The notes beneath the pieces are model-generated. The model saw only the letters and a list, made by a program, of their open reading frames with translations, did no database searches and had not been told where the DNA came from. Made by a program: the position numbers and the translations under genes. This document shows, in pieces, positions 51,414 through 63,782 of a DNA stretch of 64,000 nt. This DNA comes from Desmodesmus armatus (lineage: Eukaryota; Chlorophyta; Chlorophyceae; Sphaeropleales; Scenedesmaceae), in NCBI GenBank assembly GCA_007449985.2, contig VIIQ02000791.1:1-64000 (forward strand), written 5' to 3'. The first letter of the stretch is position 1; each line of letters opens with the position of its first letter.

Positions 51414-52958
51414 GGGTGACACCAACATGGCCTGCTGCATCGGCATCAACCCCTGCTGCTGCTGCTGCTGGTGCGCCTGCTGCAGGAGTGATGCACTGCT
51501 GCCGTGCAGTGGCTGCGGCGGTACAACCTGGCTGCTGCCAGCAGCAGAGGGCGCCATGAGAGGCATCTGCTGTGCTGCAGCGCCGGTCAGGCCCAGGTTT
51601 GGTGAGGTGGTGGGCATGCCGGGGGTTGCTCCGACCATCTGACCCTGCGCCACCCCTCCCAGGGGCACACCACCTGCAGAGCCACACAGCATGTGGAAGG
51701 ATGGAGCAGGAGTGAGTGAGAGACATAGCCGATGATTCACAGGAGTTGGATTCAGGGTTGAGGTTTGCATACAGTCAGACAGAATGCCAGCAAACACAAC
51801 ACCGTGGTCATGCTGATGGCCAAACTGACAACGAAGAAGAAAGAGACTAGCAATTCACGCAATGCTGCTGCTGCTCCTGTAGCGTCTGACCAGCACACCC
51901 CACCCACCTGGCCCAACAGCTCCACCCATCAGCATAGCGCTAGAAGATGCTGTTGCTGCTGGCTGCTGCACCAGTGCAGGTGTTGCGAGGGCAGACATGC
52001 CAGGCATGGGGAGGCTGACGGGTGGTGGTGCCACACCCCCACCTAGCCCAGACGCCCCACTGGCAGCTGCCAGGCTGGTGAACACATCAGCAGGTACCTG
52101 GTAGATAAAAAAGGCAACACATAGGTGACTGTGGGCACAGCAGCAACGAGGCTTGATGAATGCCCTGCCTTCAGAGCTGCTGCCTGCCAGTGTGCTGGCT
52201 GACAAGAATTTGCTGCCACAAGTATGCACTGATACACTCTGACAGTGTCTTGCCTCAGGCCTGAGATCATGAACAGGCTGGCCATCTCTTGATTGAGAGT
52301 AAGCATGGATGTTGCAGATGTACTACCCAATGTTGGCAAGTACCCCACAACCCTTACCTGCTGCATGGCTCCAGTGGGGCAGTTGACGGGCATGAGTGCA
52401 GGGCTTACTGATGTTGCCACCATGCCCATGCCCACCCCACTGACCACCGCCTCAGTGGCGGCAGCAGTGGTGGTCAACGCCTCAGCATGAACCTGCAGGG
52501 GGGTGAACAGGGTTTGGGGTTGGGTTTAGAGCAGAGCCAGGTTGCAGGTTGACCATTCATATGCAGGCACAGGCACGACATCGGTAATGTGAGCAGAGAA
52601 ACCCAAGCGACCATAAGCAAGGGGGTACTTGTAGGGGTCCGGAGTGCCATGTTTGAAGGCCGGGGCTTCTGCCCAGCACAACTGCTGCTCATACATGCAT
52701 ACGGCTTACACGGGTTCAGAGTCCTCACTTGCCACCCCTGCAAGCTTCACCCTCTCATGCCCCGTGACCAAACATGAGCAGAAAACACTTGGATAAGCAT
52801 ATATGTGTCTCCAGCCCTTCCTACCTGCAGGTGCACTGCCTTCTGCTGCAGCTCCTGTGCCTGTGCCACCACCTGGGCATGGACCACCAGGTGCTTCTGG
52901 GCCTCAGCCTCAGCACGCTGGGCAGCAGCAGACACCTGAGGGCAAAGAGCACGCAGCA

Positions 52959-53011
<53 letters not shown>

Positions 53012-53359
53012 GGCATCATGTCAGTGTGGATGGACGAATGGTACGGTGTAGAGTAGGGGGATTGTCCCCAAATATCGGCACTACACACCAAACATTGGCA
53101 CTACACACCGCTCACCACACTGCCTTGCATTTTGCACGGAGAGAAACTCAATGAGACAACCCTCAAACTTTCGAACCACCCAGCCACGGCAAAAATGTCC
53201 TGCATGGTGCATGTACCAGTGTTCAGCACGTGCTTGTGATGCCAGCCCCGCACACGCGCACCTGTACTGCTGCAATGGCCTGTGCTTGGGCCTGTGCCTC
53301 CAGCTTCTGCACCTCGATCTGGGCATGCTTCACAACCTCCTCAGGAGGGATGATGGACT

Positions 53360-53417
<58 letters not shown>

Positions 53418-56400
53418 TTGAACATCTTGATTAGTCATGCCTCCAAGTTGGCTGCAGCACTGCTTGCGGAGGCCAACACCACAGGACCCCGGCTGGCTGA
53501 CGTGTGCTGACTTGCATGAAGGCCCTCCCACTAGCAGCAGCAACCGCTTGCATCATTCCATTGAACTAACCTTTCTGCCCCCCCCCCCCCCCCAGGTCCC
53601 CCTGTCTCACCGCTGGCTGCTGTATCTGTGCCACGGCCGTCTGCTTGACATCCTCTATCTTCTTCACAAGCTCCTCGTGCGTCTGGGCTATCACCTGAGG
53701 ACGAAAGGGGGCAGGGCAGCGAGGTGTCAGCACAAGGGGAGCACAGGGACACATGTAGTGAAGCTCAGCATACCACGGACATGCCTGCAGGGTGGCTGGG
53801 ACCAATGAAAGCAACTGGGCACAATTTGGTGCACAGGCCGCAAACGGAACGCTGAATGTGAACCCCTGCTATTCAAGGTAACCAGTGGCTAGCTGACTGT
53901 CAGCATGCCTTACAGCAATGGCCAGAGCAGCAGCACCCAATGCCCCCCTCTCCTTCCCCCAGCCATCCAACATACCTGTGCCGTGGCCTGCAGGCTTTGC
54001 ACCTGGCTGGTGGCTGCGTGTGCCTTGGCCGCATGCACCTCAGCCGCTGCATGCAGTGAGGCTGCCTGCTGCGACACTGCCTGGGCAGCCTGGGCCACCT
54101 GCACAGCAGCCTGAGTGGTCACACCCACAGCAGACGGGACCTGCAGGACACACGTGAGCAGCACACATGGACCCAATGAATCGGCATGTTCCTTACCCTG
54201 ATCTCCCCTGATCTCACATAACAGTCTGCACAACGCCTTGCTGAATCTGCCGACCTGATTGATACATGTGTACGCTGGCAGTTAGAATGAGTGCTGCTAA
54301 AGATGTGGAGCGTTGACACCCACCCAGGTCCCTCCTGGCCCGATGCTGCTGCTGCAGGCACCAGCATCACCACTCACCACAGCTGCTGCCCCCATCGCCT
54401 GGCTAGTCCCCATCATGCCATGATCCTCCACCATTAGGCCAGGGGAGGGGCCACCCATAGCGGGGCTGGTGCCCAGGGGTGACGGACCAGCTCCTGCGCT
54501 GCCGGCCATCTGCAGCAGACCCCCAGGCCCACCATCAGCAGAGGCGTGGCTGCGGGTCGGGACCGCAATCGGCAGCGTCATGGTCTGCGCAGCAGCGCCG
54601 CCCGCATTGGCAGCAGCAGCAGCAGCAGCTGCTGCTGCTGCTGCGGCGCCACCTCCGCTAGAGATGTCCACTGAAGCCTCTCTGACAGCCAGTGCCTGTA
54701 GGGAAGGCACGCTGCCTTGGAAGGGCACTCCAACAGCACTGCTGCCCCCGCCCAGCACATTGCCGCCACTCAGGGTGCTGTTGTGCATGCCGGACATTGA
54801 ACCCCCTCCTGCGGCTGCTGCTGCTGCAGCAGCGGGCGGCACTGGCAGCGGCACTACTTTGACACCCTCTGGGAAGGGCAGGGCCTGAGCTGGCTCACCC
54901 TGCTGCTGCTGCTGCATGGCTGCTGCTGCTGCAGCTGATGTGCCTGGGGCGTTGCCCACTGACCCTGTGAAGCTGTCCATGGATCGCATCATGGGCATCC
55001 CTTGCTGCTGCTGCTGCTGCTGCTGTGAGTGAGACTGTGTTGCAGCAGCTGCTGCTGCTGCCATGCCCCCCTGCATCATCTGCTGCTGCTGTGATGTGAA
55101 TGAGCCATGTGCGTGCATGCTGTTCAGCTGCTGCAGGTTGGGGCTGGTACCCATCAGAACATCCATGCCCCCACCACCTGCAGCAGCAGCAGCAGCAGCG
55201 GCATCGCGCTGCATGCTTGCTGCTGCCCCCATGGGGTCGGCCTGTAAGGCCCCAGCTTGGGGCATGGCTGTGTCTACCATGCCGCCACCTGTCCCAGCAG
55301 CAAGGCTTGGCAAGGGCCGCCCCTCACGCACCTGCAGCAGCAGCAGTGCAGCAGCACAAGGGGTCGGAGCGGTGAAGCGAAGTGATTGGGTTGATGCAGC
55401 ATGCACTTTGGGTCTGCACCCATCAAACCTGTGGCACTACGCATTGTACCAGTTGATATATCTTACACCTGACCTCCTGCATGTCTCCAGAGATGTACCA
55501 TTGAACCATGGAACATGCCAATGCTGCGCCGTTGAACCCTGCCGCCCGTGCCTGCTCCTGACCCAGGCCCTCATCACTCACCGCTGCCTCCATGTCCATC
55601 AGCTGCTGCCTCATCAGGGAGTTCTCCTGCCTCAGCCCCTCAGCCTGATGTGCTGAACCCTCCAGCTGAGACACGCGGTGCCGCAGGTGCTGCAGACAGA
55701 CACAGCATAGAGGCGCACAGGGAGCAAGAAGACACACACCAACAACAGGTGAGTGATGCTGGCGCAGCAGTCAGGATAGCCCAGTCACACGTACGAGCAC
55801 TGCCCAGGGCAGGGCAGCCTCAATTTCAGCTGCAGGGTGAGCAGGATGAACAAGGCTGAGGGTCCTCAGCCGAACCACAGCGCAAAACACAACCACACAT
55901 ACCAAGCAAGTGAAGGCTGCCTGCACAGTACCACTGGCAAGCAACAGTGCCATTGCAATTCCACACCACATGCAATGCCACTGTGTTACCCTGGTCATGC
56001 TATCTGCCGCCCTTCCAGCCCACTGCATGGCCTCCTCACCTTGATGGTCCTCTCCCGCTCCTCACAGAACTTGCGCACCTCCCCTGCCGCGATGCCCCTC
56101 ACAATCTTGGCCAGTGTCAGCCTGCTGCCGTCGCCGCGCTTGCCCACCCCGCCCAGCAGTGGGCCCAGCAGCCTGCACTCGGTGTTGAGCCGCTTCTCAT
56201 CGTCCTTGGTGGCTAGCCGGCCACTGAAGCGGCCCTGCAGGTGGGGCTTGCGCCTGCAGAATGGGGACAGGGTGAGGTGTGGAAGGTGCGGTTAGGCAGG
56301 GCGCGGGGACGATGAGAGGACACGAGCAGGCAGGCACCACTCTGACCTGCCAACGAGTCCTGTACACCTCATGCCCGCCACTCATACCCCTCATGCTTGC

Positions 56401-57810
56401 AGTAGCAGGTCAGCCCCCACTTACTGCTTGCGGCCGCCGCCCGCGTTGCTGCCTGTGTTGGCCCCGCTGCTGCGCAAGCTCTGCTGGCGCTGGTCCTGCT
56501 GCAGGGCGTTACCGGTCTCCAGGTTGCTGGTGTCCAACCCCACCGAACTCGACTGAGACGCAGACGGCTGCGGCTGCTGAGGCCAGGTGCCCATCGCACC
56601 CCCTGCCCCTGACAGCCCAACAGCACCTGCACACAGCAGCACCACAACCACACACGCACACACATAAGGGGCGGTGAGTGCAAGACCAGAGCTAGCCGTG
56701 GTTGCACAACACATACTGCGGAGATTGGGGTACCTAAAGGATGTTGAGTTGACATAACTAGGCACCCACCGCACAAATGCAAGCGTGCCCCATGTTTGAT
56801 GTCACTGCCTGTGTTGCTGCTCACCTGCCGTCCCTGCTGCAGTTGCCCCTGGGTGGGGCAGAAGGTCAGGGCCACCTGTGCTGATTGTGTGCATCAGCAG
56901 CCCATTCACACAGCCTGACGCTGCTGCCGCCGCTGCTGCTGCTGCTGCCATGCTGTCGTCCTGCATGGCGGCTGCCTGGTGCATCAGCACATCAGGCGCC
57001 TGGTGTTCCAAGTAGCCGCCAGCACTGAAAAGCAAACATACACAAGCGTATTGCGACTGTGACTGTCCTGGTGACATGCAATGCTTGCTGCACACCGTGT
57101 GTCCACGAACAGACAATGTTGACAGTACCAAAACGAATGCGCAGCAGTACAGCCATGGCTATCACAGCACAACTGCAAGTCAAAGCAGATGCAGCAGGTC
57201 TACTGAAGTGTGTGATGTCGCCTTGGCTGCCTGTGCATTTGCATGCAACATCAGACGCAAGTGCCATCCGTGTGTGTACTGCTCCTGTGCTGTAGGTGAC
57301 GCTTCTCAAGTGTGCTGAAGGCACTCACCCGTGTCCCAGGAGCAAGGCTCCAGGCATGCCCCCCACATCAGCAGCGAGGTGCTGCCCCCCTGCTGACAGC
57401 ATCTGTGGCAGACCCTCGGGCGCAGCTGCACCTGGGTGTATGTCAACACCCGCAGGGTGTGCTGCGTGCATTGCTGCTGCTGCAGCAGCTGCTGCTGCTG
57501 CCTCCCCAGCAGTCTGCTGCTCGTGGTAGCTCTGCAACTGCGCAGCAGCAGCCATCGCCTGCTGGTGCTGGTGCTGCTCATACTGTTGCTGGTGCTGCTG
57601 CAACAACTGCTGCTGGTGCTGATGCTGCTGCTGGAGTTCTGCTTGGTAGTCTGCTGCTCCTGGACCCTGCTGCATCCAGGCTGCTGCTGCACTGCTGCTC
57701 CCTAGGGGGGCCGAGAGGTTGCTGTGAACCTGCATGCCACATTGCTCCTGCTCCACCTTGACAGCGCTGCCGACGTGCATAAGGGGGCCAAGACAGTCTC
57801 GCAGGTGCAA
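49992..57810 (-). CDS. Large Gln/Ala-rich coiled-coil protein, probable transcriptional regulator
   Basis: Start ATG at 57810, stop TGA at 49994-49992. Resolved exons: 57810-57329 (Q/H-rich), 57024-56825, 56626-56425, 56253-56040, 55689-55582, 55331-54378, then short exons near 54141-53978, 53695-53610, 53360-53262, 52938-52828, 52495-52360, 52100-51910, and the last exon 51673-49992. Exon 4 is the only non-repetitive block: RKPHLQGRFSGRLATKDDEK, NTECRLLGPLLGG, RLTLAKIVRGIAAGEVRKF. It leads into exon 5, a leucine-zipper-like coiled coil (HLRHRVSQLEGSAHQAEGL, RQENSLMRQQLMDMEA). Middle exons are Ala/Gln-rich helices (VAQAQELQQKAV, EEVVKHAQIEVQKLEAQAQ). The composition resembles Gln-rich co-activators, and the basic stretch next to a zipper suggests DNA or partner binding. 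No family is named with confidence. Confidence 0.72.
51381..51413. repeat. CTG/CAG tract in the Gln-rich gene
   Basis: An in-frame poly-Gln run on the minus strand. Longer CAG tracts at about 52955-53011 and 53360-53415 lie next to short exons of the same gene and are probably intronic. Confidence 0.85.
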
Positions 57811-58918
57811 GACATACGGCTGCCTGCACTCAGTGCATCTTCACACCCTGCGCTTACGAACTATGACCCAACACTGTCCCACAGCAGCAGCTGCTGCTTG
57901 GCAGGCAGCAGCCCCGTTTGCCGGCTTTGCAAGCACTCCAGAACCTGTGAAAGGCACCACAACAACTGTAAGGACTGTCCTAGGCAGGAAAGGGGGCAGC
58001 ACGCCTGCAGCCAAGCCAGCCTGCAGCCTTGGACTGATGAATCCAACATAAGCCGTGCACGGGCGTCAAAGCAATGCACGAGCCTGCGGGGTAAGGATTC
58101 TTGAACATGGCTGGGGCACCATGCCCGTTACCCCGCCCCGGGAGCAAACTCCCATACAGTCGATCGCAATAAAGAGTCCCCACCTCCTCTGGGGCGTTCG
58201 ATCACGGCTCCAACACCTCAAACGGGGTAGTATCCAGATGTATCGATTGTACGTTTTGCGTATGCCTCAAACAAGACCGTCCAGAGGTTGCTTCCTGACA
58301 CTGAGCAGAAACACACGCAGTAAGTGTCCAAGTTCCGTGAGCTTTTGGAAATGAGCCTGCACGTCCATTCGCACATGCCGGTCTTGCTTGTTGGGTGCTT
58401 GTGCGGTTTACCAAAAACCCATAGTTCTTGCACGCGCAGGGTGGTGAGATAACTGGCTAGTGCTGTTCCCTGTTCAGACACTGCCTTGTCTGTGTCGCCT
58501 TACGCCCTGTGGACTGCCTATCGGGAGCAAACTGTCCGAGCCCCTTCACCTGCTGTTCCACGGCAACCCTGCCCTTCTCCTGCTGCCTGCACTCTAAAAG
58601 GCTGAACCTGTTATCCTGCTGCACATTTGAGTGTGGCAGTGGCCTTGGCCCTTAGGTAGGTCGGCTGTTCCTTGCTCTCTGTGCAAGATGCCAACCTGGA
58701 TGCTTGGGGTTGCTGGGCCTCCTCTGCCTTTCACCTTTGGTTAGTTTGACTGGCAGACTTTCAACGTTATACCTATGTGGTGTGACGCTCTGCAGGCACT
58801 GCTGCTTGCCTGTCGGTGACCCCTGCCACTGCAACAGCAGCTCCGCCAACCCCCCTTCCCCAGCAGCAGTTGCCAGCCCGCCTGCTGAGCAACAGTTGCA
58901 GCAGGTGTCCCGCCAGCC
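57811..58918. promoter_or_regulatory. Divergent promoter region, Gln-rich gene / TBP gene
   Basis: The Gln-rich gene (minus) and TBP (plus) diverge across about 1.1 kb, which should hold both promoters and the TBP 5' UTR. Frames on either strand are not protein-like. No specific promoter motif was assigned. Confidence 0.45.
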
Positions 58919-61900
58919 ATGGCCGCAGCCGCTGCTGATGGCGCAGGGCCCAGCAACAGAGCCCTGGTGCCTGTGGAGGGGGGTGAGGTCGATCTGCGTG
59001 TGCACCCCAGCGGCATTGTGCCACAGCTGCAGAACGTGGTGGCCACGGTTGACCTGGGCTGCAAGCTGGACCTGAAGGAGATTGCCCTGCAGGCCCGTAA
59101 CGCAGAGTACAACCCAAAGGTGTGGGGTGCAGCAGCAGCAGCATTGGCTGTTTGCCGCCTCTCATGCACTCACCTGCCGTGCAGTATCTGCCAAAGATGC
59201 ACGACAGCAGTAATGCTTACTTACAAACAAACCCACTGGCCGTCATGCAGCAGCATCGTGTACCGTACGCCCTCGAGTCGCCAGCAGCAGTAGTGCACTC
59301 CTGCTGCAGGCACCCTAGCTGCACAGGGTTGGTACCTGTAGGTGCTGGTGTGTATGCAATTGTTCTGACAGAACCCCATGCCCAGTAGTAGGGACGGTTG
59401 CAAAAAAGCTCCAGAGATGCACACCCCAACAGCAGTGGCTGCTGAAAAAGCTGACAGGTCTTGAACTTGATCTAGGATAGTAGTTGTAGCACCATGCACC
59501 CAAACGTGCATTGTGGTCATGACAGTGGTCAGCACATAGTTTTGATAAAGGGCTGCATGTCTTCCTGTTTGAGTGTTTGCGGCCACCTGTATGCAACCAT
59601 GCATTCCACATCCTGGCCTGCCAGAAGGGATTGTGCACCCACCTGACATCCAGGATGCCTGCATAAATGTGGTGCTGATGGCTCCTGGACATCACTTGGA
59701 TAACATCTGCATGGGGCCTTCAAATACCACTTGGGCAGGGTCACCCATGGTGTGTTTCAAGCGCCAGCGTGCGACAGGATATGCATTCCATCTGGTTGCC
59801 AGATTAGAGCCTACTGTCCATCCTGCTGATTCTATCAGCCCTGCTCGTCTTTGCTTGCATGGTGTTGCCACCTGTCCTGCAGCGTTTTGCTGCTGTGATC
59901 ATGCGCATCCGTGAGCCAAAGACAACCGCGCTCATCTTTGCATCTGGCAAGATGGTGTGCACAGGCGCCAAGTCTGAGCAGGACTCAAAGCTGGCAGCAA
60001 AGAAGGTGTGTGGTCCAAGCAGCATGCAGCCACTGGATGACAGGGCGGCAGCAACCCGTCTCCATGTGACAGCGATACTGGATGCATGTGTCCAGGATGC
60101 TGGCATATGCCATGCGGCTCCAGCACACAAGTGCAGCACTGCTGCAAGTCAGCAGCGCTGATTGCGCATGGACAGGATCACAACCATCGAAATAACGGCA
60201 GTGCGCATCTTGTCATGGGTGGGCTGTCAAAGTGCACCTGGTGTGCTGAACACATGTGTGTGGCTGCTGGGTGTGGCTGCTGTGCATGCCTGCAGTACTG
60301 CCGCATTGTGCAGCGCACTGGCTTCCAGGACGTCAAGATGAAGGTGCGTGTCTGGCTGACGTCGATCCAACCATGCATTCTTGCTGCACACCACCCCCAA
60401 AGACGCTGACAGCAGCCGGCCAGCCTGTCGGCATTCTCCACTCCACACCAAGCCACAGCAGGATGCCGTCTTGATTGCTGGTGACGGTTGCACCGTTGTG
60501 TGTGCTTGTAACTGTGCCCTGGAAGATTGTGTCAGATTGTGTGTGCACCATTGTGCTTGCAGGAGTTCAAGATCCAGAACATCGTTGGGTCCTGTGACGT
60601 CAAGTTCCCCATCCGCTTGGAGGGACTGTGCATGGCGCACGGCTACTTCGCAACAGTGAGTGTGCTGGCTGCTGCACCGCCACAGGCTCAAACCAGCCTG
60701 GCATGATCCCCTTGCCATGGTCCTCAACTAGCTGGCATCTAGGGTGGCGCCACTTTCTGCTACAGCGTTGCCATTCCAGCCTGTCACAGACACAGCTGGG
60801 GCTCCTCCCTGGAGTAACGAAGGCTTTCTCGCAAATGCAATGCTTACAGCTGTTGTCCCCTCTCGCAGTGCTGTGTTGCCTGGGTGAATGTTACGCCAAG
60901 TACTGCTTGTGGGTATGCAGTATGGCATCCTGCGACTGGGTACACTGACTTTACTGGCCCCGCCGGCCGCACCTTTGACTCATGCGCTTGTGTGGCTGTA
61001 TGTCTGCTGTCTGCAGTATGAGCCTGAGCTGTTTCCTGGCCTGATCTACCGCATGAAGGACCCCAAGATCGTGCTGCTCATCTTTGTGTCTGGCAAGGTG
61101 GTGCTCACAGGTGGGTGGTGGCTGTTGGGGCCCATGTCAAGCAGGGCATGTGGCTGCTGTAGGTGGAAAGAGGCAGGTGGTCAACTACGCTTGGTGGACT
61201 GATAGGTGTATAGACACAGGGAGTGCATCCAGCCAATGCATGAACCATCCAAGGATGTGACATTCCAAAGTTGCGTAGAAGTGCGTGGGAGCGCACATAA
61301 ATTGCACATTCAGTCACAAGTAGTAAAAGGATGTTTGGGTAGATCCTCAGGCTTGCTGTGCACAAGCAGCACTAGGCAGCAGTCACTAGCAGCAGGTGAA
61401 CTCACTCTCCGCTTACTTGAGTTGTCCGGCCTGTCATGCATGCTTGCTGTGCAGGTGCCAAGAAGCGTGAGGAGATCTACACCGCCTTTGAGAACATCTA
61501 CCCAACACTCAAGGAGTACAAGAAGAGGGAGGCGGCAGAGGCAGCAGGACTGGGGCCACTGGCAAGCAAACCATCAGGTGTGATGGGCGGGTGGGCTGGC
61601 ACCTTGGGGGGTTGATGATTGGATGCATTGCTTTGTGGATGATGTCACCACCGGATAGTAACACTGGTGGACTATGCCTTGGAAACTCACAACATCACTG
61701 CGTCTAGTTGGGTGTTGATCATGGTGGACGCTGCTACAACCATGCTCAAATGCTGCACCGGCCCTGTGTGTTGATATGTTGCTCGTGTGTGTCTGGCACG
61801 ACACTGCTGTCTTGCAGATGCCCAGGCAGCCAAGGGCTTGCCAGCACCTGGCGACAACGCAGCAGCAGCAGGAGGCGACGGCAGCAGTGGCCAGCAGCAG

Positions 61901-62254
61901 GCAGGCAGCAGTGCAGCGGCGGCAGCAGCGGCTGGGCTTCAAGGGGAAGGCTCCATGCTGCCCCCACCAATGCGCCGCGGCAACATGCCACCTCCAGCAG
62001 CAGCAGCAGCAGCGGGCGGTGGCGGCAGCAGCATGATGCCTCCCCCGGCAGCCACACCCGCCAACGTGCCTCCCCCCACACCGCAGCACGCCCCCCCTGC
62101 CACCCCTGCCTACATGCCCCCCGCCACCCCTGGCTTCAACAACATGCCCCCTCCCACCCCAGGGTACCAGATGCCCAGCATGCCCTCCTACAAGGCACCA
62201 GGGCTGCCGGTGCCAGGCATGGCGCCACCCATGCCCCGCCAGCCAAAGCAGTAG
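58919..62254 (+). CDS. TBP: TATA-binding protein with C-terminal extension
   Basis: The universal transcription factor that binds the TATA box and nucleates Pol I, II and III pre-initiation complexes. Seven exons, GT-AG and in phase: 58919-59119, 59883-60005, 60296-60343, 60563-60655, 61017-61110, 61455-61577 and 61818-62254. They encode 372 residues. The two direct repeats of the saddle are clear. Repeat 1: [60 protein letters not shown]. Repeat 2: [60 protein letters not shown]. The paired DNA-intercalating Phe positions can be read (F-A-A-V and A-L-I-F in repeat 1; F-P-G-L and L-L-I-F in repeat 2). The N-terminus is short, about 30 residues. After [10 protein letters not shown], where most TBPs end, about 160 residues of Ala/Gly/Gln then Pro/Met-rich repeats follow. 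The ATG sits in gccATGGCC and gives the full first strand. Confidence 0.95.
61827..62254 (+). other. Pro/Met/Ala-rich tail of TBP
   Basis: The last exon encodes only low-complexity sequence: Ala/Gly/Gln first, then repeats of the type [26 protein letters not shown] and PMPRQPKQ. It continues in phase from the conserved core (G|AT across the 61577/61818 junction). It may be disordered and serve as an interaction tail. Confidence 0.85.
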
Positions 62255-63656
62255 CAGCAGCAGGAGCGGGCGCTGAAGGGCCGTGCATTCACCAGTTGAC
62301 AATGTCTGCGGCGGCCCACGGGCAGCAGCACAGCTTTCACTGGATGCTGGTTGGCTGGTGGGCACTGCGCCAACAGCTGCAGGCCATGTGTGCTTGAAGA
62401 AGCATCTAGTCTTGGTCCCATGCAGTCAACGCGGCAGCAACACAGCTGCTGTGTGCATGCGGTAGCAGGCCGGTATGGAAGGTCTTGGCACTGCAGCAGC
62501 GGCGTTTGTTGTCGGCAGATGACGCCTTGGTGCTGCCGGCACCAGGCCGGTCTCGCGCCCTGTGCCATCGTGGTGTATGTGGGTATGTCAATTTGTCGCC
62601 AGCTGACGTGCACCCAGGGTGTGTGTTGGTGGGGAGGCGCGCAGGGCAGAGTATGTCGTTATATGTTGTGTTGGATCTTGTGTTGGATCCAGTGAGTTCT
62701 CGTCCTGTTGCTGCCTGGGGCCCGAGGCAATCAGGGCATCCAGGATTCAAGGTTGACGTTCGCGTCAGCCACCTGCAGGTTGTGCCATACTGCTGTGTAC
62801 TACATGCATCGGGGGGAGGGAGCTCCCTCGAGGGGTCAATGTGTGATCTGCACAGTCATGTTCCAGTTGCTGTGAGCATGCTCACTGCACCAAATCATTC
62901 TTTTCTGCTAGCTGCACAGAATTTTGTGCAGCGCAGCAACATTCAACACACAAGTAGTTATGTATGCTTCGGGTACCTGATCTGATTGTTGATTGCTGAT
63001 GCCATGGCTGGTTCAAGGGTGTTGGGCTGTAGGGTAGGGTGCGTTGGCATGGAGGTAGGCCTGGGTGGTTGCATCTGCGGGTATATGTGCCAGTGTGTTA
63101 GCACAGGGACTACTGTGTATGTGCGTTCCTGAATGTGAGGAGGTGTCAGGGGTCCAAGGCTTGGACTTCAAGCATCAGGGCAGTGTTGTGTTTACTTTGA
63201 TCGCGTGCCACAGGCAGTTTGGCAGGGTAACAGGTTCAAGCTTCTGTCAAGAGGAGTGACACAACTGTCAGGTTTACCATCTGCAGCAGATGATCTGGCT
63301 TACGTAGAGAGGGTCTCTTTATGCACCAAGATTGGTTGGCTGTGTTGCATGGACAGCCTGGCATAACCTTCTGCAAACTGTTTGCTGGCACTTGATTGGA
63401 TACCCACTCGAAACCAGCTTCTGCCTTGGCACACAGGATATCTGCAAGACACCCTCCCACCTGTCGGTCTTAGTCAACGGACGGGTTGACCAAATTCCCT
63501 GTGCACTGCAGTGTTCATTGTTCCTCGAGCACGGACGCGGCATCGTTGGTGATCATAGTTGCTATCCCTACTAGTCTGCTGTTGCCGCCGGGGTGGTGTG
63601 TTCTCTTCGGGAGGCCTTCTAGACAACTCTGTCGACAGCAGCCCACCCCATTCACC
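62255..63656. other. Intergenic, nothing recognised
   Basis: TBP 3' UTR followed by about 1 kb with no protein-like frame. It should contain the promoter of the gene starting at 63657. Confidence 0.45.
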
Positions 63657-63782
63657 ATGCAGTCCACATTGGTGCACGGATCCAGCACAAAGGCGTTCAG
63701 CAATGCTCAGCACAGCCAGTCTCGCCGGCGATGCGTGGCAGTCCGTGCTGAAGCAGTAGCCATCCCAACTGGCTTCAAGAAG
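63657..63782 (+). CDS. First exon of a putative plastid-targeted protein (runs off window)
   Basis: ATG at 63657 in caccATGC. The 42 codons end at AAG|GTATGCCC, a good donor. The peptide MQSTLVHGSSTKAFSNAQHS continues with QSRRRCVAVRAEAVAIPTGFKK. It is Ser/Arg/Gln/Ala-rich, has no acidic residue for the first 30 positions, and contains a V-R-A-E-A motif typical of algal chloroplast transit-peptide cleavage sites. The mature part is too short to identify. The IPTGFKK start recalls plastid co-chaperonin (CPN20-like) N-termini, but this is a guess. The remaining exons lie beyond the right edge or in 63783-64000, where none was found. Confidence 0.6.

Noticed and set aside
51181..51642. Plus-strand Cys-rich frame
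   Set aside because: Antisense of the poly-Gln exon of the Gln-rich gene.
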